Below are positions 1-5,501 of a stretch of DNA of 5,501 nucleotides, in pieces (position 1 is the first letter of the stretch; every line of letters starts with the position of its first letter). Made by a program: the position numbers and the translations under genes. Origin of the DNA: Bacilli bacterium (GTDB lineage: Bacteria > Bacillota_I > Bacilli_A > ML615J-28 > CAG-698); contig JAQUUM010000094.1 of the NCBI GenBank assembly GCA_028693885.1, positions 1 through 5,501 on the forward strand, in the 5' to 3' direction. The notes beneath the pieces are model-generated. The model did not search any database. It was given only the letters and a program-made list of their open reading frames with translations, and was not told where the DNA came from.

Positions 1-14
1 GGGTTGACACTAAA

Positions 15-23
15 ATTATAGCA
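15..23 (-). promoter_or_regulatory. Possible leftward extended -10 promoter element
   Basis: On the minus strand bases 23-15 read TGCTATAAT, which is a perfect -10 hexamer preceded by the TG of an extended -10. No good -35 lies 16-18 bp upstream (the 17-bp position reads CATATA), so only the extended -10 supports it. Transcription would start near base 8 and leave the window leftward, so the gene it would serve cannot be seen. In AT-rich DNA such matches arise by chance, hence the low confidence. Confidence 0.3.
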
Positions 24-53
24 TAGGAACTCTTTTTTATATGCATTGAATTT

Positions 54-122
54 AACCTATGAAGAAGTTAGTGGTGACCACTAAGAAATTCATAGGTTCA
101 CAAAACCACTAACTTCTTCATA
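54..122. repeat. Cluster of three related 18-bp repeats (one inverted, two direct)
   Basis: The unit is ACCACTAA, four variable bases, then TTCATA. R2 (77-94) has GAAA in the middle and R3 (105-122) has CTTC. R1 (58-75) is the exact reverse complement of R3. R1 and R2 are separated by the single base G76, and their pairing extends outward by AACC (54-57) with GGTT (95-98). This gives a 45-bp palindrome (54-98) with 18 of 22 positions paired. R1 with R3 makes an 18-bp perfect stem around a 29-base loop. These two folds exclude each other. The cluster lies between the terminator at 130-164 and a possible leftward promoter at 15-23. It may be an operator cluster, an RNA switch or a small interspersed repeat; the sequence alone does not decide. 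Confidence 0.85.
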
Positions 123-129
123 TACTCTT

Positions 130-164
130 AAAAAGCACTTCGCAAAAAACGCGAAGTGCTTTTT
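130..164. terminator. Intrinsic terminator, probably bidirectional
   Basis: A perfect 14-bp stem pairs 130-143 (AAAAAGCACTTCGC) with 151-164 around a 7-base loop (144-150). The GC-rich core is flanked by A-runs on one side and T-runs on the other, so both strands give a hairpin ending in U residues. It lies 35 bases past the recU stop on the minus strand and is well placed to end the PII-like/antiporter/recU transcript. On the plus strand it could end a convergent transcript entering from the left edge. Confidence 0.88.
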
Positions 165-198
165 ATTGACCATTAAATTGCTCCTAAAGCCTAAATTA

Positions 199-777
199 TT
201 AACCTTCTTTTTTTGTGTCAAAATACACATTGTCAATTGTTTTTAAATAATTAACCAAAGGAGAGTATCCAGTTTCTACTTTTTTTCCTAGTTTAGAGAT
301 TTTAGAAATACTAATACTTTTATCACCCGAATCTTTTAAGTTGCTAAAATCTTTAATATCTAACAAATATACTTCATTAAACAATCTAAAAAAGATAATT
401 AAAAATGCAATACCTCCCATTTTATTAACACTTAGTAAATGATTTATTTGATGTATAGAAATGTTTTTAAATGGAAATAAATTAGAATTAGTTTCTTTAG
501 CTTCAAAATCAATATACTTACCTTTGTAAATCCCATTATAATCAGTAGTAGAAGCTGTTCGATAATAAGCTTCAGTAATTTTTGCGCGTGATCTTTTTGG
601 ATATTCAACTTTAACTACTTGAATAGGTGTAGGTTTTTTATGAATATTAGCAATATTATTAGTTAAATAATACTCATTAGATAAATTTATTTGATTCTCA
701 AAAAGCATTCCTAAAGATTTTATTTTAGAAGTTTTAATACTATCATTCTTTACTCCATTTGCGTAATTAATTTTCAT
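199..777 (-). CDS. recU: RecU, Holliday junction resolvase
   Basis: RecU is the structure-specific endonuclease that cuts Holliday junctions in Gram-positive bacteria, acting with RuvAB in recombinational repair and chromosome segregation. The 192-residue protein is close in length to B. subtilis RecU (about 206) and shares its signature blocks: YYLTNNIANIHKKPTP (36-51), YPKRS (59-63), EAYYR (69-73), STTDYNGIYKGKYIDFEAKE (76-95) and HQINHL. The metal-binding catalytic residues expected for the family appear as D79, E92 and K94, with the same D-to-E spacing as in Bacillus. The N-terminal arm is somewhat shorter than in Bacillus. The start is supported by a strong AGGAGGT (790-784) six bases upstream. 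It is the last gene of a leftward operon, 35 bases after the antiporter, with a terminator behind it. In Bacillus recU is paired with a penicillin-binding protein gene, so this neighbourhood is different. Confidence 0.96.
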   Translation of the reverse strand: MKINYANGVKNDSIKTSKIKSLGMLFENQINLSNEYYLTNNIANIHKKPTPIQVVKVEYPKRSRAKITEAYYRTASTTDYNGIYKGKYIDFEAKETNSNLFPFKNISIHQINHLLSVNKMGGIAFLIIFFRLFNEVYLLDIKDFSNLKDSGDKSISISKISKLGKKVETGYSPLVNYLKTIDNVYFDTKKEG

Positions 778-812
778 TAAACTACCTCCTAAAATATATT
801 GGATGTAAAAAT

Positions 813-2021
813 TTAATTTACTTTAATTTCTTTCTTTACTATAGTAATTTCACCAGCTTTTACAAGTGATATTTTAGTAATAACAGGGCCTACTAATTCA
901 TAGAACAATGTAGCACATAATACAACTGTCATTATTTGCGAAGCGTATATAGGAAGACCAGATGATGCTAATTGTGCCATACCTATTGCAACACCCGCTT
1001 GTGGTAATAATCCAAATCCAAGATATTTTTTAATTTTCGGATCACTTTTTGTTATACTAGCTCCAATGTAAGTTCCAAAGTATTTTCCAAGTGATCTACA
1101 AACTATATATACAATTCCAATTATTCCTATTGAAGGAATAACTGTAAAGTTAAGTTCTGCGCTTGATACTACAAAAAATAGCATAAAAAGTGGAGGAGAC
1201 CATCTTTCAATTCCTTCAATTATTTCTGTAGCGCGATCACGCAAATTACAAAAAACTACGCCTACTGCCATACAAGTTAACAACGAAGACATTTCAAATT
1301 GAGTAGTTGAAGAAATATATTCACATAAGCCTACTCCTGCAAGAACTATAGTTATCATAAGAGTAAGTCTATTCGCTCTAGATTTAAACCATTTTGTTCC
1401 AAACACTAATAAAAAACCTAAAAGTGCACCCAAAATTATTGAAAACAAAATTTCACAAATAGGGAAAATTAAAGTATTATAAACCGAAATACTAACGTTA
1501 TTAGCTATTGTTTTAGCAATTGAAAAAAGTATAGCATATATAATTAAACCTAAAGCATCATCAAACGCAACAACTGGTAATAATGCATCAGTAACTGGGC
1601 CTTGAGCCTTGTATTGTCTTATTACTAGCAATGTAGCAGCCGGTGCAGTAGCTGTTGCAATTGCACCTAAAATTAAAGCTAATGCAATTGGTACCTGAAA
1701 AACAATTAAGCCGATTATCACAAATATGACAGCTAGCGAAGCTTGTAATATAGTAATGACTACTATTTTTCCCCCAATTGCCTTTAAGTTCTTTAGTTTA
1801 AATTCGCCTCCAATTGAAAAAGCAACAAAACCTAAGGCAATTGGTATAAAAATTTTTAAAGTTTCAATATTATCAATAGTTATAAAATTAAAGCAATAGG
1901 GCCCAATAATTACACCAGCAATTAGGTATCCAGTTACATTAGGCAAGTTGAAAATTTTGACAACTCTTGTTAAAAGTAAGCCAGAAAATAAAATGATTGT
2001 TAAAACAAGAATAATATGCAT
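813..2021 (-). CDS. CPA2-family cation/proton antiporter (membrane domain only)
   Basis: An integral membrane protein of 402 residues, hydrophobic nearly throughout, with about 11-13 predicted helices; it would exchange Na+ or K+ for H+ across the plasma membrane. Family marks visible are LPNVTGYLIAGVIIGP (26-41), the FSIGGEFKLKNLK segment (68-80), the unwound-helix region ATATAPAATL (122-131), the ion-site FDDALG with D154-D155, RSLGKYFGTYIGA (309-321) with a conserved basic residue, and GLLPQAGVAIGMA (337-349). The double Asp is the pattern seen in electrogenic NhaA/NapA-type antiporters; which ion is carried cannot be read from sequence. The protein stops soon after the last helix, so the cytosolic RCK/TrkA or universal-stress domain of many relatives is absent. 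It starts one base after the stop of the PII-like gene; its GGAGGG (2041-2036) lies inside that gene, 14 bases from the ATG, which suggests translational coupling. Confidence 0.9.
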   Translation of the reverse strand: MHIILVLTIILFSGLLLTRVVKIFNLPNVTGYLIAGVIIGPYCFNFITIDNIETLKIFIPIALGFVAFSIGGEFKLKNLKAIGGKIVVITILQASLAVIFVIIGLIVFQVPIALALILGAIATATAPAATLLVIRQYKAQGPVTDALLPVVAFDDALGLIIYAILFSIAKTIANNVSISVYNTLIFPICEILFSIILGALLGFLLVFGTKWFKSRANRLTLMITIVLAGVGLCEYISSTTQFEMSSLLTCMAVGVVFCNLRDRATEIIEGIERWSPPLFMLFFVVSSAELNFTVIPSIGIIGIVYIVCRSLGKYFGTYIGASITKSDPKIKKYLGFGLLPQAGVAIGMAQLASSGLPIYASQIMTVVLCATLFYELVGPVITKISLVKAGEITIVKKEIKVN

Positions 2022-2022
2022 A

Positions 2023-2361
2023 TTATATCTCTATTCCCTCCACAAAAGAAACTGGAAAAGCAAACATGAACCCTTTCCCTTTAAGTTCTTTTAAATAATC
2101 CTTAACCAATTGTTTTAAGGTTTCGACTTTATCCGCATTCTTTAATATTATAAACAGTGCGGGGTGTTGAGTAGGTTCACTTTCAATTAGTTTACTTAAA
2201 CTACCAAAAATAGGAGCAGGTTCATCATCAGTTGAACATAGCAAAGCACTTCTTAATCCCATCGTTGGTAATATGCTACCTCGATAGCCTTCTTCATAAA
2301 TTTTTTTCATTAGTTTATGCATTAATTCATTATTATAAATAATAGTTACAAATATATACAT
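2023..2361 (-). CDS. PII-like regulatory protein, probable partner of the antiporter
   Basis: A 112-residue soluble protein, the usual length of PII proteins. The pattern fits a PII/ferredoxin-like fold: a first strand (MYIFVTIIY, 1-9), a helix (12-24), a second strand with PTMGLRSALL (32-41), a possible short T-loop STDDEPAP (43-50), then IFGSL (51-55), a strand ALFIIL (68-73), a helix (77-93) and a C-terminal GKGFMFAFPVSFVEGI (95-110). This ending resembles the GxG-Phe-xxPV close of PII and PII-like proteins. The classical PII T-loop Tyr and the PROSITE-type motifs are not visible, so it is not GlnB/GlnK proper. Such proteins bind nucleotides and contact a membrane transporter; here the antiporter follows after one base. 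The start has AGGAAGGTGA (2375-2366) upstream and a good promoter. The fold assignment is by eye; the ligand is unknown. Confidence 0.75.
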   Translation of the reverse strand: MYIFVTIIYNNELMHKLMKKIYEEGYRGSILPTMGLRSALLCSTDDEPAPIFGSLSKLIESEPTQHPALFIILKNADKVETLKQLVKDYLKELKGKGFMFAFPVSFVEGIEI

Positions 2362-2365
2362 ACAA

Positions 2366-2375
2366 TCACCTTCCT
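2366..2375 (-). promoter_or_regulatory. Ribosome binding site of the PII-like gene
   Basis: The minus strand reads AGGAAGGTGA, close to the full Shine-Dalgarno consensus, with the GG core seven bases before the ATG at 2361. It fixes the start of the first gene of the leftward operon and leaves a leader of only about 15 bases after the predicted transcription start, so there is no room for a leader riboswitch. Confidence 0.8.
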
Positions 2376-2383
2376 ATTAAACT

Positions 2384-2412
2384 ATTATACTACCAGCAAA
2401 ACTTTTTTTCAA
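2384..2412 (-). promoter_or_regulatory. Sigma-A-type promoter of the PII-like/antiporter/recU operon
   Basis: On the minus strand TTGAAA (2412-2407, five of six consensus bases) is followed after exactly 17 bp by TATAAT (2389-2384, six of six). Predicted transcription start is near 2377, about 16 bases before the ATG at 2361. No other good promoter was seen within the operon, including the 35-base gap before recU. Confidence 0.82.
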
Positions 2413-2442
2413 GCACTTCCTTATTTATTAATTTGTATTATC

Positions 2443-2471
2443 TTGATTTAATTTCAAAAATATTGTAAAAT
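2443..2471 (+). promoter_or_regulatory. Likely promoter of the lepA-hemW operon
   Basis: TTGATT (2443-2448, four of six) and TAAAAT (2466-2471, five of six) are spaced by 17 bp. The predicted transcription start near 2478 lies at the upstream ATG at 2479, which is one reason for placing the lepA start at 2497. It is weaker than the divergent promoter; the two -35 boxes are about 30 bp apart. Confidence 0.6.
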
Positions 2472-2480
2472 AACTAATAT

Positions 2481-2489
2481 GGGTGGGTG
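2481..2489 (+). promoter_or_regulatory. Atypical ribosome binding site deciding the lepA start
   Basis: GGGTGGGTG lies about eight bases before the ATG at 2497. It is G-rich in a region that is otherwise almost all A and T, and resembles GGAGGTG with an internal mismatch. An ATG at 2479, just before it, would place this stretch inside the coding sequence and would have no ribosome binding site of its own. The mismatched core may mean modest initiation. Confidence 0.65.
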
Positions 2490-2496
2490 TAAACTA

Positions 2497-4320
2497 ATGA
2501 TTAATAAAACAGAACTTTTAAAACAGCAACAATTTATACGTAACTTTTGTATTATCGCTCATATTGATCACGGGAAATCAACTTTAGCCGATAGAATTAT
2601 TGAAAAAACACAAATGGTAAGTCTACGAGAAATGAAGGACCAATTACTAGACTCTATGGATATCGAAAGAGAAAGAGGCATTACCATTAAATTAAATGCT
2701 ATTGAACTTTACTATACTTCTAAAGATGGCAATAAATATACATTCCACTTAATTGATACTCCAGGACATGTTGATTTTGCTTATGAAGTTTCACGATCAC
2801 TTGCTGCTTGCGAAGGCGCAATTCTAGTAATTGATGCAGCACAAGGCATTGAAGCACAAACATTAGCTAATGCATATTTAGCTACTGACAATAATTTAGA
2901 GATTATCCCTTTGATTAATAAAATAGATTTACCAAGCGCTGATTGTGAGCGTGTTAAATCTGAAATCGAAAGTATTATAGGTTTAGACGCTTCTAGGACG
3001 ATTCTAGCGAGTGCAAAACAAGGAATCGGAATAGACGAACTGTTAGAAGAAATAATTTTTAAAATACCGCCTCCGAAAGGGGACCCAAGCGCTCCATTGC
3101 AAGCCTTGATTTTTGATTCGCATTACGACCAGTATAGAGGAGTTATTCCTTTAGTAAGAATTGTTAACGGAACAATAAAAAAAGGTGATACTATTTATAT
3201 GATGTCAACAAATTCTAATTTTGAAGTCATTGAAGTTGGTATCTATAACCCTAATGAAATGAAAAAAGAATTCCTTACAACCGGAGATGTAGGATACATC
3301 GTTGCGAACATTAGAGATATTCAGTACGTTAGAGTCGGAGATACTATCACTAATTTTGCTAATAAATCTTCTAAACCACTACCGGGATATAGAATATTAA
3401 ATCCTATGGTGTATTGTGGCATGTTTCCAGTAGATAATTCAAAATATCAAGAATTGCACGATGCTTTAGATAAACTGAAATTAAACGATGCATCTTTAGT
3501 TTATGAATTAGAAACATCCCAAGCTTTAGGTTTTGGATTTAGAGTTGGTTTCTTAGGTATGCTACATATGGATATAATTCAAGAAAGAATCGAACGAGAA
3601 TTTGGGTTAGACTTAATAGCTACTGCACCTAGTGTAATTTATAAAATTTTTCTAGAAAACAACTCTCATATTACGATAGATAACCCTTCTAAATTGCCTG
3701 ATTCAAGCAAAGTAAAATATATAGAAGAGCCTTATGTCAAAGCAATAATAATGACTCCGAATGAGTATGTAGGAACTATTATGGAACTTTGTCAAAATAA
3801 ACGTGGGATTTATTCAGATTTAAAATATCTTGATGCAAACCGCGTAGAAGTGATCTATGAAATTCCTTTATCAGAAATAATTTTTGATTTTTTTGATAGA
3901 TTAAAATCAACTACCAGAGGATATGCTTCACTTGATTATCAACTGTCTCAATATAGAAAATCAAGTTTAGTAAGGATGGATATTCTATTAAACGGAGAAA
4001 AGGTTGATGCTTTAAGTGTAATAGTTCATAAAGATTCTGCCTTTAGAAGAGGAAAAGTAATAACAGAAAAATTAAAAGACTTAATACCCAGGCAACTTTT
4101 TGAAATACCTGTTCAAGCCGCAATAGGTGGCAAAATAGTAGCTAGAAGTACTATTAAAGCAATGCGAAAAGATGTTCTTGCAAAATGCTACGGTGGAGAT
4201 GTAAGTAGAAAAAAGAAACTACTTTCAAAACAAAAAGAAGGAAAAAAACGAATGAAATCGGTCGGGAACGTAGAAATACCTCAAACTGCTTTTCTATCAG
4301 TACTATCCATAGATGAATAA
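2497..4320 (+). CDS. lepA: LepA / elongation factor 4 (ribosome-associated GTPase)
   Basis: LepA is a translational GTPase related to EF-G that binds ribosomes and has been linked to back-translocation and to 30S biogenesis or initiation; it can associate with the membrane. From the ATG at 2497 it has 607 residues, against about 612 in B. subtilis and 599 in E. coli. The G domain shows the P-loop AHIDHGKST (21-29), switch I RERGITIK (58-65), DTPGHVDF (87-94, with the catalytic-type H91), NKID (141-144) and a later SAK. Then come a beta-barrel domain, the EF-G III- and V-like domains (around [20 protein letters not shown]) and the LepA-specific C-terminal domain with [30 protein letters not shown] and [15 protein letters not shown] domain IV is absent, as expected. 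A six-residue longer form from 2479 is possible but disfavoured. The final eight bases overlap hemW. Confidence 0.97.
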   Translation: MINKTELLKQQQFIRNFCIIAHIDHGKSTLADRIIEKTQMVSLREMKDQLLDSMDIERERGITIKLNAIELYYTSKDGNKYTFHLIDTPGHVDFAYEVSRSLAACEGAILVIDAAQGIEAQTLANAYLATDNNLEIIPLINKIDLPSADCERVKSEIESIIGLDASRTILASAKQGIGIDELLEEIIFKIPPPKGDPSAPLQALIFDSHYDQYRGVIPLVRIVNGTIKKGDTIYMMSTNSNFEVIEVGIYNPNEMKKEFLTTGDVGYIVANIRDIQYVRVGDTITNFANKSSKPLPGYRILNPMVYCGMFPVDNSKYQELHDALDKLKLNDASLVYELETSQALGFGFRVGFLGMLHMDIIQERIEREFGLDLIATAPSVIYKIFLENNSHITIDNPSKLPDSSKVKYIEEPYVKAIIMTPNEYVGTIMELCQNKRGIYSDLKYLDANRVEVIYEIPLSEIIFDFFDRLKSTTRGYASLDYQLSQYRKSSLVRMDILLNGEKVDALSVIVHKDSAFRRGKVITEKLKDLIPRQLFEIPVQAAIGGKIVARSTIKAMRKDVLAKCYGGDVSRKKKLLSKQKEGKKRMKSVGNVEIPQTAFLSVLSIDE

Positions 4321-5446
4321 TACTGATATTATTAAAGGATTATATATTCACATTCCATTTTGTAATAATATTTGCAAGTATTGTGACTTTTTTAAAATAG
4401 TAGCTAGTGAAAAATTCATTTTTAAATATTGTGACTATTTAACTAAAGAAATACATCTCAAAAAAGAATATTTCAAAAATATTCGAACTATTTACATAGG
4501 AGGCGGAACTCCTAGTACTTTAAGTAAAGAAAACCTTATTAAAATTTTTAACTCACTGCGAAAAGTAATAGATTTCAATAATATAATTGAATTTACAATT
4601 GAAGCAAACCCTCTTGATATAACACCGACTTTCTTAGAACTAATTATATCTAATAATGTTACTAGATTAAGTATAGGTGTGCAAAGTTTTTCTAATACTA
4701 AGCTTGAAGCATTAGGTAGAAAACATAACTGCAATGATTTACGTAATATGTTTGATATATTACGTAAAATTCCAATTAACGTTAGTTGTGATCTGATTTT
4801 CGGTTTAGAAAAGGACACTTTCAAAACTTTCAAAAAGGATATAAAATTTCTGCTAAATTATAAAGTTAAACATATTTCATTATATGCCTTATCGCTAGAA
4901 GAAAAAACTATCTTTATGAAGGAATTTAAAACTAATAATTTTAAAACTTTATCAGGCGATGAATCATTCAAAATATTTAATAAAGCTTGTAGGCTTCTTA
5001 GAAATAAAAAATATGTCCATTACGAAATAAGTAATTTTGCAAAAAAAGGTTATTTTTCTAATCACAATTTACTCTATTGGAATAACGATAACTATATTGG
5101 TATTGGATGTGCAGCAAGTTCACATTTAGGAAAATTAAGATATACCAATCCTAAAAAATTTAAAGATTATTATGAAATGTTAGAACTAAAGTCAAAAAAA
5201 TATTATGAATTTGAAGAATTAGATTTAACAGAATCTATGAAAGAAGAAGTAATGTTAAATTTAAGAAAGCAAAGTGGAATCGATACTCTTAATTTTTTTG
5301 ATAAATACCACAAAAATATTTTTGATGTTTTTCCAAATCTAAATTCAGTTATTTCTAATAAATTGTTAAAATACAAAGATAATCACATATTCATTCCAGA
5401 ATCTAAATTTTACATATCAAATTATATAATAAATAAGATAATCTAA
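4313..5446 (+). CDS. hemW: HemW, radical SAM heme chaperone-like protein
   Basis: HemW is a radical SAM protein of the HemN family that binds a 4Fe-4S cluster and heme, and in studied cases delivers heme to membrane proteins. The 377 residues match the family (about 379 in Bacillus). Cys17, Cys21 and Cys24 form CxxxCxxC, followed by Phe26 where true coproporphyrinogen dehydrogenase HemN has a fourth Cys; this marks HemW. GGGTPS (63-68), EANP (97-100), IGVQSF (121-126), DLIFGL (160-165), [11 protein letters not shown] (236-246), HNLLYW (251-256) and a C-terminal HemN-type domain ([11 protein letters not shown]) follow. Many relatives have a His in the GIG..AH segment; here the segment reads GIGCAASSH, with Ser at that place. 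The ATG directly follows an in-frame TAG and overlaps lepA by eight bases, with no visible Shine-Dalgarno, so translation probably depends on coupling to lepA. Nothing in the window shows whether the cell makes or uses heme. Confidence 0.94.
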   Translation: MNNTDIIKGLYIHIPFCNNICKYCDFFKIVASEKFIFKYCDYLTKEIHLKKEYFKNIRTIYIGGGTPSTLSKENLIKIFNSLRKVIDFNNIIEFTIEANPLDITPTFLELIISNNVTRLSIGVQSFSNTKLEALGRKHNCNDLRNMFDILRKIPINVSCDLIFGLEKDTFKTFKKDIKFLLNYKVKHISLYALSLEEKTIFMKEFKTNNFKTLSGDESFKIFNKACRLLRNKKYVHYEISNFAKKGYFSNHNLLYWNNDNYIGIGCAASSHLGKLRYTNPKKFKDYYEMLELKSKKYYEFEELDLTESMKEEVMLNLRKQSGIDTLNFFDKYHKNIFDVFPNLNSVISNKLLKYKDNHIFIPESKFYISNYIINKII

Positions 5447-5450
5447 GGAG
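5445..5450 (+). promoter_or_regulatory. Ribosome binding site of the gene after hemW
   Basis: AAGGAG overlaps the hemW TAA stop and lies four bases before the ATG at 5455. The tight packing and absence of a terminator after hemW place the next gene in the lepA-hemW operon. Confidence 0.8.
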
Positions 5451-5454
5451 AAAT

Positions 5455-5501
5455 ATGTTAGAAAAACTATTTTTTGAGTATAAATATTATTTAGTAGGCG
5501 A
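5455..5501 (+). CDS. Start of an unidentified gene, cut by the window edge
   Basis: Only the first 15 codons are present, reading MLEKLFFEYKYYLVG. The reading frame is open to the edge and follows a clear Shine-Dalgarno after a gap of eight bases from the hemW stop. In Bacillus the gene after hemW is hrcA, the heat-shock repressor, whose N-terminus is a winged-helix segment of the type LTERQ..IL; this does not match. I do not recognise the protein. The alternation of aromatic and charged residues gives no signal peptide or membrane segment in the visible part. Confidence 0.75.
   Translation, partial: MLEKLFFEYKYYLVG

Noticed and set aside
4..9. TTGACA as a rightward -35 box
   Set aside because: No -10-like hexamer is found 15-19 bp downstream (the 17-bp place reads GAACTC), and no rightward gene follows.
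59..112. A 17-codon plus-strand frame (MKKLVVTTKKFIGSQNH) that could be a leader peptide
   Set aside because: There is no ribosome binding site before its ATG, it sits entirely inside the repeat cluster, and no rightward gene follows for more than 2 kb. The repeat structure explains the sequence better.
2411..2418. AAGCACTT shared between the divergent promoter region and the terminator stem at 133-140
   Set aside because: An eight-base match between two sites in AT-rich DNA is expected by chance, and no wider similarity surrounds it.
4492..4833. A 113-codon minus-strand reading frame
   Set aside because: It lies wholly inside hemW on the other strand, and the hemW frame carries all the conserved motifs. 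It has no family resemblance of its own.
199..5446. A Mycoplasma/Spiroplasma-type code with TGA read as Trp
   Set aside because: All five genes are full length without in-frame TGA, and the three Trp codons are TGG. The absence of TGA stops is explained by AT-rich preference for TAA.
4313..5446. hemW as oxygen-independent coproporphyrinogen dehydrogenase (HemN)
   Set aside because: The cluster motif is CxxxCxxC followed by Phe26 rather than the fourth Cys of HemN, and the length and lepA neighbourhood fit HemW.

Overview
The window looks like a chromosomal segment of a very AT-rich, low-GC Gram-positive bacterium, either a Firmicute or an Acholeplasma-like Mollicute relative. Three things support this. 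RecU, LepA and HemW all resemble their Bacillus-type versions. lepA and hemW are adjacent, as in Bacillus. The code is standard: the only three Trp codons I find (two in the antiporter, one in hemW) are TGG, no gene is broken by an in-frame TGA, and all five complete genes end in TAA. I cannot name the genus.

Layout from left to right. Bases 1-198 are non-coding. They hold a cluster of three related 18-bp repeats (R1 58-75 inverted, R2 77-94, R3 105-122), then a perfect 14-bp-stem terminator (130-164) where the leftward operon ends. A possible leftward extended -10 sits at 15-23. Next comes a three-gene leftward operon, read from right to left: a PII-like small regulator (2361-2023), a CPA2-type cation/proton antiporter (2021-813, one base after the regulator stop) and recU, a Holliday-junction resolvase (777-199). 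A good sigma-A-type promoter (TTGAAA, 17 bp, TATAAT) lies just upstream at 2384-2412.

The 2362-2496 gap is a divergent promoter region. Rightward, a weaker promoter (2443-2471) drives lepA (EF4 GTPase; start best placed at 2497, not 2479). hemW (radical SAM heme chaperone) overlaps the lepA end by 8 bases. A further gene with its own ribosome binding site starts at 5455 and runs off the edge; it does not look like hrcA, which follows hemW in Bacillus.

The most interesting content is the regulator/antiporter pair. The antiporter has no C-terminal cytosolic nucleotide-binding domain, and a PII-like protein is encoded tightly upstream, which suggests control by a separate subunit in the manner of GlnK-AmtB or SbtB-SbtA. 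The second point of interest is the three-copy repeat at 54-122, which can fold in two mutually exclusive ways or serve as a protein-binding site cluster. I see no mobile element, CRISPR array, tRNA or rRNA.
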